A stretch of 43,000 nt of DNA from an uncultured Sulfurovum sp. Its GTDB lineage: Bacteria; Campylobacterota; Campylobacteria; Campylobacterales; Sulfurovaceae. How positions within the stretch are numbered: the first letter of the stretch is position 1; every line of letters starts with the position of its first letter. The notes below the pieces were generated by a model that saw only the letters and a list, made by a program, of their open reading frames with translations, was not told the DNA's origin and ran no database searches. Below are positions 17,384 through 25,796 of the stretch, piece after piece. A program made the translations under genes and the position numbers. The DNA is taken from assembly GCA_902727915.1 (NCBI GenBank), contig CACVAU010000013.1, forward strand, positions 1-43,000, written 5' to 3'.

Positions 17384-17898
17384 AGCTCAATTACTCCATT
17401 ATAATTAATCACGACCTTAGAACTAAAAGTTCTAACCTTCACAGCAAATTCAACTTTTTCGTTCTTTTCTTTCACAATCGAAGAGATATGCACTTGAAAT
17501 GCTTTTGAAACAGACAGACCTAAAAATGTTGTTCTATCTAAGACCGTATAAAGCCTCTCATTTTCAACATAAACATCAAAATACATTTTCAACAGACCCA
17601 TCTGCTCAACCATCTGCTTTCCAGACTGGTACTGTGTGGAAAGAAAGGTATCCTTTCCAAAAGTACGTCTCCACAACTCTTTTTCTTTTTTAGCTTTAAG
17701 TTCCAAGCTCAATAAAGCATTACTTTGTTCCTTAGGAAGCTTCATTAAAAAGTTCAAGACTTTAGCTATTAAAGCTTTTCCTCTTTCTATCTCAACTACT
17801 CCTTTAAGTAGGTTTGAACCCTCATAAATGTGCATCTTTTGAATTAAAGGTGGGAGTTTAGAAAACTCATCTCCTAAAATTCGTTCATAAAGTGTCAT
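17380..17898 (-). CDS. DUF4166-domain protein
   Basis: The 172-residue soluble protein matches the DUF4166 layout: LYERILGDEFSKLPPLIQKMH at the start, WRRTFGKDTFLSTQYQSG in the middle and a beta-rich C-terminus. In other genomes DUF4166 is found fused or next to SDR and DoxX-like domains, in agreement with its neighbours here. Function is unknown; a lipid- or ligand-binding role is speculative. It shares one base with the start of the downstream reading context (stop-start TAATG with the preceding gene) and four bases with the epimerase that follows. Confidence 0.85.
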   Translation of the reverse strand: MTLYERILGDEFSKLPPLIQKMHIYEGSNLLKGVVEIERGKALIAKVLNFLMKLPKEQSNALLSLELKAKKEKELWRRTFGKDTFLSTQYQSGKQMVEQMGLLKMYFDVYVENERLYTVLDRTTFLGLSVSKAFQVHISSIVKEKNEKVEFAVKVRTFSSKVVINYNGVIEL

Positions 17899-18308
17899 TA
17901 CTTGGCTCTTAAATGTTTATAGATTCCAAACATCATTACGGCATAAAATGGCAACCAAATTAAGTCATTAAATATAATCATAATCCCAATATCCCAAGTA
18001 AATACACCTTCTTGAACATTTATTAGAAAACCAATAGGTCCAAATACTCTGGCTAAGAAACCTGCTAACACAACAGGCCAATACTTTAAATAGTTTGGAG
18101 CAGCAACAATGTAGGTTAAACCATAGACAGCCACCATCATTGCCATGCCTTTCATCAGTGTTAAGGTTAGGGGGTCAAGATTTGTAAACCCACCCAAAGC
18201 TAAAAACTCAGCTGGAAACGCTGCTACCAAGCCTCCCCACACAATGTTGTAAATTCCAGAAAGTACTAAAACAACTTTTGTCCATGTTGGTATGTTAGTT
18301 GTGTGCAT
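17898..18308 (-). CDS. Small four-helix membrane protein
   Basis: I do not recognise a named family. The 136-residue protein has four hydrophobic stretches (VVLVLSGIYNIVWGGLVAAF, TLMKGMAMMVAVYGLTYIV, WPVVLAGFLARVFGPIGFLI and IMIIFNDLIWLPFYAVMMF). It is embedded in the epimerase cluster, overlapping the upstream TM-epimerase gene by 14 bases and meeting the DUF4166 start at a one-base overlap. The tight packing suggests co-translation and a shared membrane process. Confidence 0.8.
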   Translation of the reverse strand: MHTTNIPTWTKVVLVLSGIYNIVWGGLVAAFPAEFLALGGFTNLDPLTLTLMKGMAMMVAVYGLTYIVAAPNYLKYWPVVLAGFLARVFGPIGFLINVQEGVFTWDIGIMIIFNDLIWLPFYAVMMFGIYKHLRAK

Positions 18309-19743
18309 TCTTTTCTCCTTTAAATAAATTGTTCATTGACGCTTCTAAAGTCTTAAATTTAAACTCATAGCCACGTTCTTGTACTTTTACAGGGTATACT
18401 GAACGTCCCTCTAAGAGTAACTCCTGCACCATCTCTTTTCCATACAAAAGATTCAACATAAAAACAGGTGTTGGTAAAAGAATCGGTCGTCGCATTGCTT
18501 TTGCCAAGCTTTTACTAAACACTAAGTTATTCACAGGCATAGGTGCTGTGGCATTCACCACACCTTCTAACTCATTGTTATTGATAATATGTTCAATCAC
18601 TCCAAGCATGTCTTGCATGTCTATCCACGGCATCATCTGCTTTCCAGAACCCAGTTTTCCACCTAAACATAAATCAAAAGCTGGTAACATCTGAGAAAGT
18701 ACCCCACCATCTGTTGCTAAGACTAAACCTGTACGTAGTGGCACAACTCTTACCCCATACTTCTCTGCTTTTTGTGCTTCTGCCTCCCAAGCTTTGCAAA
18801 CTTCAGCTGTAAAGCTACTGCTTGATAATGCTGACAACTCATTGAACTCCTCTGTCAATGACTCCTCATAAATACCTGTTCCAGATGAAGAAATAAGTAA
18901 TTTTGGTTTCTTGTCAATACGTTGAATATACTTAACTACTTCTTGGGTTATTGTCAAACGACTCTTTACAATCTTCTCACGATTCTCTTTATTCCAACGT
19001 TGGTTAATGGGTGAACCAGCCAAGTTCAAGATAATCTCATAAGCATTCTCCACCTCATCCAAACTCTCTAAAAGAGTAAGTTGTTTAGAGAATTTTTGGG
19101 CTGTAGTTTTAAAACTACGTGTCAAAATACTTACCTCATGCCCATCCTCTATAAGTGCTTGTGCTACTTTGGAGCCAATAAAACCTGAACCACCTGTAAT
19201 GAGTACCTGTTGTTTTTTCTCTTTTAAAGAGATGGCATACGTCTGTTTAAAGTTGTCAACTTCTAAAGAACGAAAATGGTCTCTAAAAGCAAAAACAAGC
19301 ACAGCCAATGCATACGCAGTCATAACCCAAGAGAGCAGACCATGGTTTACCAAGTTAAAACCACTAACTGCATTTGTCCATCCCAAAACCTCTGGAATTA
19401 AATAAGCCAAAGCAGCCCCATACACAATCCCTAACAATGCATGAATAATAATCTCAGGTGAAGGTACATCACGCACCTTCCCTTCTAAAGCAAAGTCGGT
19501 AAAAGTAACAAATACTTCAGCCAATAAAATGGCTAAAAATACCCATGCCAAAATCCCATGCCACTCTATCCATGCTAGTGAGATAAATATAATAAAATAA
19601 AAGACATTACGTAAAGCATGTATTTTAAGTTCATCTTGAACCTCAGGTCGCCAAGGCAGACGCTCTTTAAACTCGTGATGATAGAGCGTGTCAAAGGCTC
19701 CTAAGAAGCCAATTATGGTGAATAGTATTAGTGCTGTTATCAT
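18295..19743 (-). CDS. Membrane-anchored TIGR01777-family epimerase
   Basis: The 482-residue protein begins with about 165 residues holding four to five membrane helices (ALILFTIIGFLGAFDTLYHHEF onward). A complete TIGR01777 domain follows, with GGSGFIG near residues 184-190, LNLAGSPINQRW, SSSGTGIY, and the C-terminal YPVKVQERGYEFKFKTLEASMNNLF. A DTLYHHEF histidine pair in the first helix may bind metal or haem, but this is speculative. It appears to be the first enzyme of the epimerase subcluster, 17 bases behind the membrane protein gene. Its stop region overlaps the next start by 14 bases. Confidence 0.88.
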   Translation of the reverse strand: MITALILFTIIGFLGAFDTLYHHEFKERLPWRPEVQDELKIHALRNVFYFIIFISLAWIEWHGILAWVFLAILLAEVFVTFTDFALEGKVRDVPSPEIIIHALLGIVYGAALAYLIPEVLGWTNAVSGFNLVNHGLLSWVMTAYALAVLVFAFRDHFRSLEVDNFKQTYAISLKEKKQQVLITGGSGFIGSKVAQALIEDGHEVSILTRSFKTTAQKFSKQLTLLESLDEVENAYEIILNLAGSPINQRWNKENREKIVKSRLTITQEVVKYIQRIDKKPKLLISSSGTGIYEESLTEEFNELSALSSSSFTAEVCKAWEAEAQKAEKYGVRVVPLRTGLVLATDGGVLSQMLPAFDLCLGGKLGSGKQMMPWIDMQDMLGVIEHIINNNELEGVVNATAPMPVNNLVFSKSLAKAMRRPILLPTPVFMLNLLYGKEMVQELLLEGRSVYPVKVQERGYEFKFKTLEASMNNLFKGEKNAHN

Positions 19744-19760
19744 TTTTTATTCCTTCTCAA

Positions 19761-20408
19761 TTAATGACCATCATTTACAAATTTAACACGGCTATAAGAC
19801 CATCTCATACCATTGTCTAATCGAATCTCAGAAATAAAAGGTCTATAAAAATAAAATAAAGAGTATGTTTTATTTTCTTTAATATCTAATACCTTTACGG
19901 ACTTGTATGCTAATATAGAACTTCCCATCAAAAATAGTTGTAATAATATAAATGTCACAGTAACACTTAGAAAGAATGCTTGAAAAATCTTTACTCTAAC
20001 CATATATCCTATAAACTCTTTAAAGCCTTTCTTAAAAATATAAGCATAGAGTAGTTTTATAAGAAGTGTTACAACAAACCAAAATGTTGAACCCCAGACA
20101 AATAAAATGATAAATATAACGCCAAAATCTACTGTTGCAACGTTTAACCACAATAGGAATGTCATATTACTAATAAATAATAAGGTCATTCCAACATACA
20201 CTAAAAAGGTAAGCTTCTCATTTGGAAACCCTATTATTAAAAATGACGTGAGGGTAATAACAATAGGAAGAATCATCCATAATATTATAGAAGCACCATC
20301 AAGTACTAACTTCATAAACTCTACTGATAAACCCAGTTCTAAACTACTTACAAGTAAAAAAAAACTTAAACTTAGAAATAATGCTCCGAGTGAAATATAT
20401 TTTTTCAT
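19761..20408 (-). CDS. Hypothetical five-helix membrane protein
   Basis: No family is recognised. The 215-residue protein has five predicted membrane helices ending with a short extracytoplasmic tail (FRPFISEIRLDNGMRWSYSRVKFVNDGH). I chose ATG at 20408 because GAGGGG lies just upstream and the start then follows the UbiB-like stop by one base. The longer frame to 20501 would run antiparallel to nothing but inside the upstream gene. The tail with a WSYS segment is beta-like and might interact with periplasmic material. Confidence 0.65.
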   Translation of the reverse strand: MKKYISLGALFLSLSFFLLVSSLELGLSVEFMKLVLDGASIILWMILPIVITLTSFLIIGFPNEKLTFLVYVGMTLLFISNMTFLLWLNVATVDFGVIFIILFVWGSTFWFVVTLLIKLLYAYIFKKGFKEFIGYMVRVKIFQAFFLSVTVTFILLQLFLMGSSILAYKSVKVLDIKENKTYSLFYFYRPFISEIRLDNGMRWSYSRVKFVNDGH

Positions 20409-20409
20409 T

Positions 20410-21753
20410 TTACACCCCCTCTCGAACAAGTTTCTGAGCAAATCTAGTATCAATGGTCGCTTCCATCTTCTCAAATATATTGTAATAGCCCAATAAAGCA
20501 CGGTCTATAAAGATATAATCTGCATTCATTTTATGAACAGCACCCCGATGTTTTTTCTGTACTTCCATAATGGTGTTAAAGCCACGTTGTGAAAAGTCGG
20601 CATTCTTTTTAAAGTCAAACTTCTCTTCCTCAAAAATTTCAATGTAAATTCGGTCTAAAGGTTTAATGGTTGACTGATAAAAAGCCAACATATCAGCTTT
20701 ATCTCCACGGTCTACCATATTGACATTGGCATACTGTTCGGTTACCTCTTCATCAGATGCTTTGTCTATAAGTAAAACATGTAGTTTTGAAAACTCTTTC
20801 AAAAACTCCTTGTCAACTTTTTTGACACAACCAAAATCAATCATTCCTAGCATATTGTCAGGCATAAAAATGAAATTTCCAGGGTTGGGATCAGCATGTA
20901 TCATTTTCAGTCTGTAAAGCCCGATAAAAAAAGAATCAAATATAAGTTGTGCATAGTGGTCACGAACTGCTTGGTTAGGATTAGACTTTAAAAAGGCTTC
21001 AAAACCTTTACCCTCTAAAAAAGTAGACGTTAAAACACTCTTAGATGACAACTCATTGATAACAGTTGGAACAACAATCAGCTCATGATTTAAATTTTCT
21101 TCATAATAACGTGTATTGTTTGCTTCAAGTTCATAGTCAACCTCTTCTGTCAAACGTTGTTCAACTTCATTCATAAGGTGGTCAATATTTTGACCCTTAG
21201 CAAAACGCTTAAGTCCAAAGTTAATCACTGACAAATCTGATTCAATACTAGAAGCAATACCTGGATACTGAACTTTTACAGCTAAAGCCTTACCATCTAC
21301 AGTTGCTTTATGTACTTGTCCTAAAGAAGCAGCACCAAAAGCATTACTATCAAAGGTATCAAAAACATTTTGTGGATAATCCTGAAGTTCTTGTTTAATT
21401 ATTTTTCTAATTAAAGCTTTATTAATAGGAGGAATAGAGTTAAAAGATTTTGAAATTTCATCCAAGTACTCTTGAGGTAAAAATGGTAAGCCCAATGCAA
21501 TTTGTTGGGCAATTTTTACAGAGACTCCTTTTAGTTCTCCTAAAGAATCAATAATAACCTTTGCAATCTGGGCATGGGTATCTGACTTAGAAACCTCTTT
21601 CTCTTCTTTTGACATAAATGCTCTTTTTACTGCACCTGTTCCAGATACTACGCCTATTTTTAACATGGCTTTTCCAGCAACGGTTCCACGTGAAAGTTTT
21701 GTGGTGGGAATTTTCTTTTGTAACGTATCTTCTAGTTCATTACTTTTCATCAA
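20410..21753 (-). CDS. UbiB/AarF/ABC1-family atypical kinase
   Basis: The 447-residue protein carries family motifs in order: a KxGQ-like segment VKIAQQIALG (Gly replaced by Ala), FGAASLGQVHKA (Ala-rich nucleotide loop), LAVKVQYPGI (invariant Lys), EVDYELEANN, HADPNPGNF (catalytic loop) and GMIDFGCVKKV (DFG). Members support ubiquinone/menaquinone or isoprenoid-lipid metabolism as ATPases. No C-terminal membrane anchor is visible. The altered KxGQ motif may change autoinhibition. Its start overlaps the TetR gene by 14 bases, so the regulator and kinase are co-expressed. Confidence 0.92.
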   Translation of the reverse strand: MMKSNELEDTLQKKIPTTKLSRGTVAGKAMLKIGVVSGTGAVKRAFMSKEEKEVSKSDTHAQIAKVIIDSLGELKGVSVKIAQQIALGLPFLPQEYLDEISKSFNSIPPINKALIRKIIKQELQDYPQNVFDTFDSNAFGAASLGQVHKATVDGKALAVKVQYPGIASSIESDLSVINFGLKRFAKGQNIDHLMNEVEQRLTEEVDYELEANNTRYYEENLNHELIVVPTVINELSSKSVLTSTFLEGKGFEAFLKSNPNQAVRDHYAQLIFDSFFIGLYRLKMIHADPNPGNFIFMPDNMLGMIDFGCVKKVDKEFLKEFSKLHVLLIDKASDEEVTEQYANVNMVDRGDKADMLAFYQSTIKPLDRIYIEIFEEEKFDFKKNADFSQRGFNTIMEVQKKHRGAVHKMNADYIFIDRALLGYYNIFEKMEATIDTRFAQKLVREGV

Positions 21754-22480
21754 AAATCCCTTTTAACTTTCTTTTTACTTTTGAAAAACCTGTTTTTTTA
21801 ACTGAAAACCTCTCTAAGGCTCCCAGAAGATGCGTTTTAAACAAAAACATTCCTAAATCATTCGCTCGATTTAAAATATGTGACTGTAACAATGCCTCAA
21901 CAACGCCTAAAGAGTGGTCTATAAACTGCGTGGTATTCTCAAACATCTCTGAATCATCTTTGAGCCAATACGCAACTACCATAATATAGTAGTCCCAAAA
22001 CAGTCTGGGTAAATGCTCTTCAAAAGGTGGTAAAGGAATCTCTTCTGCCTCAATGGCAATGCTTAGCATGTCTGCCACCATGTCGGTAAATACTTCATTA
22101 TTTCCATAAAGTGCATCGAGTTTTAAACCACCTGACTGAAATACCATGTCTGAAATTTGTAAAATAAACTCTCTGTCTTCCAAATAAAGTTCCAACTCTG
22201 TCTCTATAAGCGTTTGTAGTTGTTCTCTAAGTGAATAAGTATGAAAATCTTCAATACCTTGTAATATTTCTGCTGTCTCTTTATGTTTTTGTTCCACATA
22301 CCCAAACACTATTTTTTCTTTTGTTGGAAAATAATTATAAATAGTAGGATTTGAGACCCCAGCATTTTTTGCCATCTCTCTCATAGAGGCTGATTTAAAC
22401 CCTTTTTCTATGATGAGATTTACAGCTTCTTCTAAAATTTTTGCTTTTGTTTGCTCTTTTGCTGACTTAGATACTTTCAT
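21740..22480 (-). CDS. TetR-family transcriptional regulator
   Basis: The 246-residue protein has a standard TetR DNA-binding domain at residues 10-60 (ILEEAVNLIIEKGFKSASMREM, then the recognition helix in AGVSNPTIYNYFPTKEKIV). The C-terminal ligand-binding region is helical and has a long tail to LKGIFDEK. It is the first gene of the minus-strand block and overlaps the UbiB-like gene. A perfect inverted repeat 25 bases upstream (22505-22522) is a likely autoregulatory operator, so it probably represses the downstream envelope genes until a lipid-like or hydrophobic signal appears. The signal is an inference. Confidence 0.92.
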   Translation of the reverse strand: MKVSKSAKEQTKAKILEEAVNLIIEKGFKSASMREMAKNAGVSNPTIYNYFPTKEKIVFGYVEQKHKETAEILQGIEDFHTYSLREQLQTLIETELELYLEDREFILQISDMVFQSGGLKLDALYGNNEVFTDMVADMLSIAIEAEEIPLPPFEEHLPRLFWDYYIMVVAYWLKDDSEMFENTTQFIDHSLGVVEALLQSHILNRANDLGMFLFKTHLLGALERFSVKKTGFSKVKRKLKGIFDEK

Positions 22481-22504
22481 AAATGCTCCAATGACTCTAA
22501 AAAT

Positions 22505-22522
22505 TTAACTAAGTATAGTTAA
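22505..22522. promoter_or_regulatory. Candidate TetR operator
   Basis: A perfect inverted repeat TTAACTA-AGTA-TAGTTAA (7+4+7) lies 25 bases upstream of the TetR start in the divergent gap. Size and position fit a TetR-family dimer site controlling its own operon. Confidence 0.6.
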
Positions 22523-22609
22523 AAACCCTTAAAAAGTCAATATTTTATATAGTAAATTAAAATTTAAAAATTTATTGTAATTTTATAGTTATTTTATATT
22601 TTTTATTGT

Positions 22610-22615
22610 TATAAT
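22610..22615 (+). promoter_or_regulatory. Putative -10 box for the CAP-domain gene
   Basis: TATAAT lies 102 bases upstream of the chosen ATG, leaving a leader of nearly 100 bases. The gap (22481-22716) otherwise holds only AT-rich sequence and the TetR operator candidate. Confidence 0.3.
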
Positions 22616-22716
22616 TCTAATGGGTTAAATAATGATGACCTAAAGTAAAAGAAATATTTTAGTTACAGGTAGTTCTTTTACTTATGTCAAGATATATAAA
22701 CTTAATGGAGTGTATA

Positions 22717-23943
22717 ATGAAAAAACAATTGCATACTTTTATAATAGGAGGCTTTGCCCTCTTTGCTATTTACCTCTATTATCTTTCAGCAACACCTATC
22801 CCTACTGAATTAAAAATAAAAAAATCTCCTACCATAGATGTCATTAGTCAAGAATCAAAAGCCCTTGACTATCTAAATACTTTAAGAATGGGTGCTGGAC
22901 TTATTCCTTTTGAAAATCAAAGTCAACTAAGTCAAGCAGCTAGAAACCATGCCAACTATTTAACAAATCATTTGACTTATGGACACCAACAACAAAAAAT
23001 TCATAAAGACTTTACAGGAGAATTTGCTTCTTCACGTGTTACCTATACAGGTTATCCCACCCCTCTTGTAATCGAAAATGTTTCAACCCACAACCAAAAC
23101 TATAAAGAATCAATCAATGGTCTTTTTTCTGCCATCTATCACCGTTTGGCTTTTTTAGATTTTCGTTCCGATGCAATAGGCATAGGTATTAGTCAAAATA
23201 AATATCAAAAACAGCAAACAGCCTTTGTCTATGATATGAGTTCAAAAACATTAGAAACACTGTACAAAACCCAAAAAAACGTTAGTAATCAACATATTCA
23301 AGAAGCCCTAAATCACAATAAGAAACGTAACAAAAATGTTGTGATTTACCCATTTAATCAGCAAACTGAAGTTCCACCAGCATTTTTTGATGAACTACCT
23401 GATCCTTTACCTGAACATAAAGTAAGTGGTTTCCCTGTGAGTATCTCTTTTAATTCTCTTTATCATAAAGAAGCTAAACTTTTAAACTTTCAACTCTTTA
23501 ATCAAGAAGGTATGGAAGTAAAAAATACCCTAATATTTGACCATAAAAGTGACCCAAATCAACGTTTAGAAAAACTTGACTTTGTCTTATTTCCTTTAGA
23601 ACGACTTGCTTGGAATAGTAACTATCATGTTAAATTTTCAGCGCTTGTGGACAATGAAACAGTGAATAAAGAGTGGAGTTTTGAAACACAAAAATTTAAT
23701 ATGCCTTTACATATTGTTGACAATAGCCATGGCGTATTTCAAATGAAACAAAAAGATGCTCATGTTTTTTACTTTCCTCCAACATCAAAAGTAGATTTAC
23801 TCAAAGACATTGCTTACCCTACTAATGTAGATATTGAATTTATTGATAAAAACACCATTAAGTTAACAGCTTTATCAGCCATTCAACAAAAACAAAAGCT
23901 TTCAATTGGTCGTTACCATTTAACTTTAGACATACAAAAATAA
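22717..23943 (+). CDS. CAP-domain (SCP/PR1-like) secreted or membrane-anchored protein
   Basis: The 408-residue protein has an N-terminal membrane helix/signal (FIIGGFALFAIYLYYLSA) and a bacterial CAP domain around residues 45-180. The CAP motifs are visible as LDYLNTLRMGAGL, QAARNHANYL and FSAIYHRLAFLDFRSDAIGIGI. The His/Glu surface of active CAP domains appears to be partly kept (NHANYL, ENVS). The C-terminal half is beta-rich, perhaps an Ig-like or adhesion module. I chose ATG at 22717 (MKKQLHTF) because GGAG lies six bases upstream; the longer frame from 22684 lacks this. Confidence 0.82.
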   Translation: MKKQLHTFIIGGFALFAIYLYYLSATPIPTELKIKKSPTIDVISQESKALDYLNTLRMGAGLIPFENQSQLSQAARNHANYLTNHLTYGHQQQKIHKDFTGEFASSRVTYTGYPTPLVIENVSTHNQNYKESINGLFSAIYHRLAFLDFRSDAIGIGISQNKYQKQQTAFVYDMSSKTLETLYKTQKNVSNQHIQEALNHNKKRNKNVVIYPFNQQTEVPPAFFDELPDPLPEHKVSGFPVSISFNSLYHKEAKLLNFQLFNQEGMEVKNTLIFDHKSDPNQRLEKLDFVLFPLERLAWNSNYHVKFSALVDNETVNKEWSFETQKFNMPLHIVDNSHGVFQMKQKDAHVFYFPPTSKVDLLKDIAYPTNVDIEFIDKNTIKLTALSAIQQKQKLSIGRYHLTLDIQK

Positions 23944-23960
23944 TGTTGATATAATTCTTT

Positions 23961-24737
23961 ATGAATTTAATCAACATAGACAATCCAAATATTCCAGAAC
24001 TGCTTATCTACCAACAACTTCGAGACAATGCTTTTACAAAAGACAATGCCTTTATTGCTGACTCTGCTAAAGTGGTTAATCTAATTTTAAATACGGATAT
24101 AGAAGTAAAAAGTATATTTGCAACCCAAGAGTATTATGATAAATTCTCAAAACTTATTGAAACAAAAAATATTCCAAAACTCTATGTAAGTACTAAAGAA
24201 CATATGCAAAGCATTGTAGGACATAAAGTGCATCACAATGTTATGCTACATGGTATCCGTCCTCCACAAACAGCACTGAACAAACTTGACAAACAAATTA
24301 TTATGCTTGACAACATTACTTCAAGTGAAAATGTAGGCTCCATCGCACGTTCAGCAGCTGCCTTAGGCATTTATTCTTATCTGCTCCCTCAACAGGGACC
24401 TCATCCCTTTGGTAGACGTGCTTTAAGAGTTTCAATGGGACATACAAGCCTTTTGAAAACACATCTTTATCATGACATCAAAACAACCCTCCAAACATTA
24501 AAAAGCATGGGCTACAGCATCTATGCAGCTGAAATAACAACAAACTCTACCCCTCTCTCCAAAGTTAAAGTTAGTGACCAGTGGGTTCTCTTGATGGGAC
24601 ATGAAGGACATGGTATTTCTCAAGAAATTTTAGACCTTTGTTCTGAAGTAGTACACATCGAAATGGAAGCCAATATTAAAAGTTTCAACGTCGCTGTCGC
24701 AGCTTCTATTTTAATGTATAAATTTAAATTTGACTAA
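23961..24737 (+). CDS. TrmH/SpoU-family RNA 2'-O-methyltransferase
   Basis: The 258-residue protein has the three SPOUT motifs: NITSSENVGSIARSAAALG (motif 1), LLMGHEGHGIS (motif 2) and IEMEANIKSFNVAVAASILMYKF (motif 3), forming the trefoil-knot SAM site. It probably methylates tRNA or rRNA ribose; the exact base cannot be inferred. No ribosome binding site is visible before the ATG, and a TATAAT sits only six bases upstream (23950-23955), so the message may be leaderless or read from the CAP-domain transcript 17 bases away. Confidence 0.92.
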   Translation: MNLINIDNPNIPELLIYQQLRDNAFTKDNAFIADSAKVVNLILNTDIEVKSIFATQEYYDKFSKLIETKNIPKLYVSTKEHMQSIVGHKVHHNVMLHGIRPPQTALNKLDKQIIMLDNITSSENVGSIARSAAALGIYSYLLPQQGPHPFGRRALRVSMGHTSLLKTHLYHDIKTTLQTLKSMGYSIYAAEITTNSTPLSKVKVSDQWVLLMGHEGHGISQEILDLCSEVVHIEMEANIKSFNVAVAASILMYKFKFD

Positions 24738-24784
24738 TTAAGCTAATTTTTCTGAATTTTCACAATTAAAACACAACTTGTTTT

Positions 24785-24790
24785 TATAAT
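24785..24790 (+). promoter_or_regulatory. Putative -10 box for the ADP-ribosylglycohydrolase-like gene
   Basis: TATAAT in a 185-base gap, about 130 bases upstream of the start at 24923. A 7-bp inverted repeat (24799-24805 with 24841-24847) lies in the presumed leader; it is too weak to call a riboswitch. Confidence 0.3.
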
Positions 24791-24922
24791 ACACCCACGA
24801 GAGTCATTCATATTTTTTTCCTTCATTACCTTATTTTGCAGACTCTCACTAATCAACTTTTACTTTCTCCCTTTAATCTTTCTTTTGATACATTACTCTA
24901 AATTCACATAGAGGAGCTATGA

Positions 24923-25792
24923 ATGAACATAGACAAACGTAAAGGACTCATCTGGGGTGCATTACTTGCTGATGCCTACAGTTTAAGAGCAGAGTGTATG
25001 GATAAACAAGAAACATTAAACACATTATTGCCTAAGAAACATCTCCAAACACATCTTAACAAACACGCTGAAAATTTCACTCTTTATGGTGAGCAAAGTA
25101 TTTGGCTTTTAAAACATCTAAATGAAGCTAAAATGTATGATCCTTTTGATTATGCAAAGTTATGGCAAAAACAAATGCACACTTATGAGGGCAATAAAGA
25201 TGAAGCCTCTAGCATCTCTTTACAAAACCTTGAATCAGGAAAATCTTTTATGGCTTGTGGTTCTGAATCACAAAACTTATCTGTTGTGGGTAGACATGCA
25301 CCTTTATTATTTAAACTGGACAATATTGATGAACTACTAGAAAGCATTAAATTACATAATTGTTTAACCCATTTTACAAAAGAGACCTTAGATGCAAGTA
25401 AATACATTAGTGAAGTAGCACTTGCCATGCTCTATGATCTTGATGTTGAAGCAACCTTAAAAGAACGTGCAGAATTTTATGGTGATTTGGTCAAAGAAGA
25501 AGTTAGTACAGCCTTTAGCCTAAAAAACAATCCTAAGCATGAAGTACTAAAGCATTTGGCAGACTCTCCTAATGTCAAAGGAGGATTGGCTTTAACCGTT
25601 TATCTGCTACTTAACTATCATCATGATTTTCCTAAGCTTTTAAAAATGAATCTTTTAGCAGGTGGTGATTCATCAGCACGAGGAATGATAGCAGGTATGC
25701 TTGTCGGTGCGCGATATGGTTTTGATACGATTAAGCCCTCTTGGATTGAAGAGCTTAATAACTATGAAGTACTCAATGCACTTATACAATAA
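24923..25792 (+). CDS. ADP-ribosylglycohydrolase-like protein with altered metal sites
   Basis: The 289-residue all-helical protein has the family frame: GLIWGALLADAYSL at residues 8-21 and GGDSSARGMIAGMLVGARYG at 247-266. Active relatives carry a T-D-D triplet after the first helix and a GGD-x-D-T motif near the end to bind two magnesium ions. Here the first region reads YGEQS (residues 55-59) and the second GGDSSA, so most ligands are gone. It may bind ADP-ribose without hydrolysing it, or have another role. GAGGAG ahead of the ATG supports the start. A convergent membrane protein gene ends four bases after it. Confidence 0.78.
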   Translation: MNIDKRKGLIWGALLADAYSLRAECMDKQETLNTLLPKKHLQTHLNKHAENFTLYGEQSIWLLKHLNEAKMYDPFDYAKLWQKQMHTYEGNKDEASSISLQNLESGKSFMACGSESQNLSVVGRHAPLLFKLDNIDELLESIKLHNCLTHFTKETLDASKYISEVALAMLYDLDVEATLKERAEFYGDLVKEEVSTAFSLKNNPKHEVLKHLADSPNVKGGLALTVYLLLNYHHDFPKLLKMNLLAGGDSSARGMIAGMLVGARYGFDTIKPSWIEELNNYEVLNALIQ

Positions 25793-25796
25793 ATTT

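Noticed and set aside
20107..20496. 129-codon plus-strand frame opposite the membrane protein and UbiB-like genes
   Set aside because: It spans the junction of two minus-strand genes, has no ribosome binding site and no family-like pattern.
24799..24847. Possible riboswitch before the ADP-ribosylglycohydrolase-like gene
   Set aside because: Only a 7-bp inverted repeat with a 35-base loop is present, without conserved aptamer sequence.
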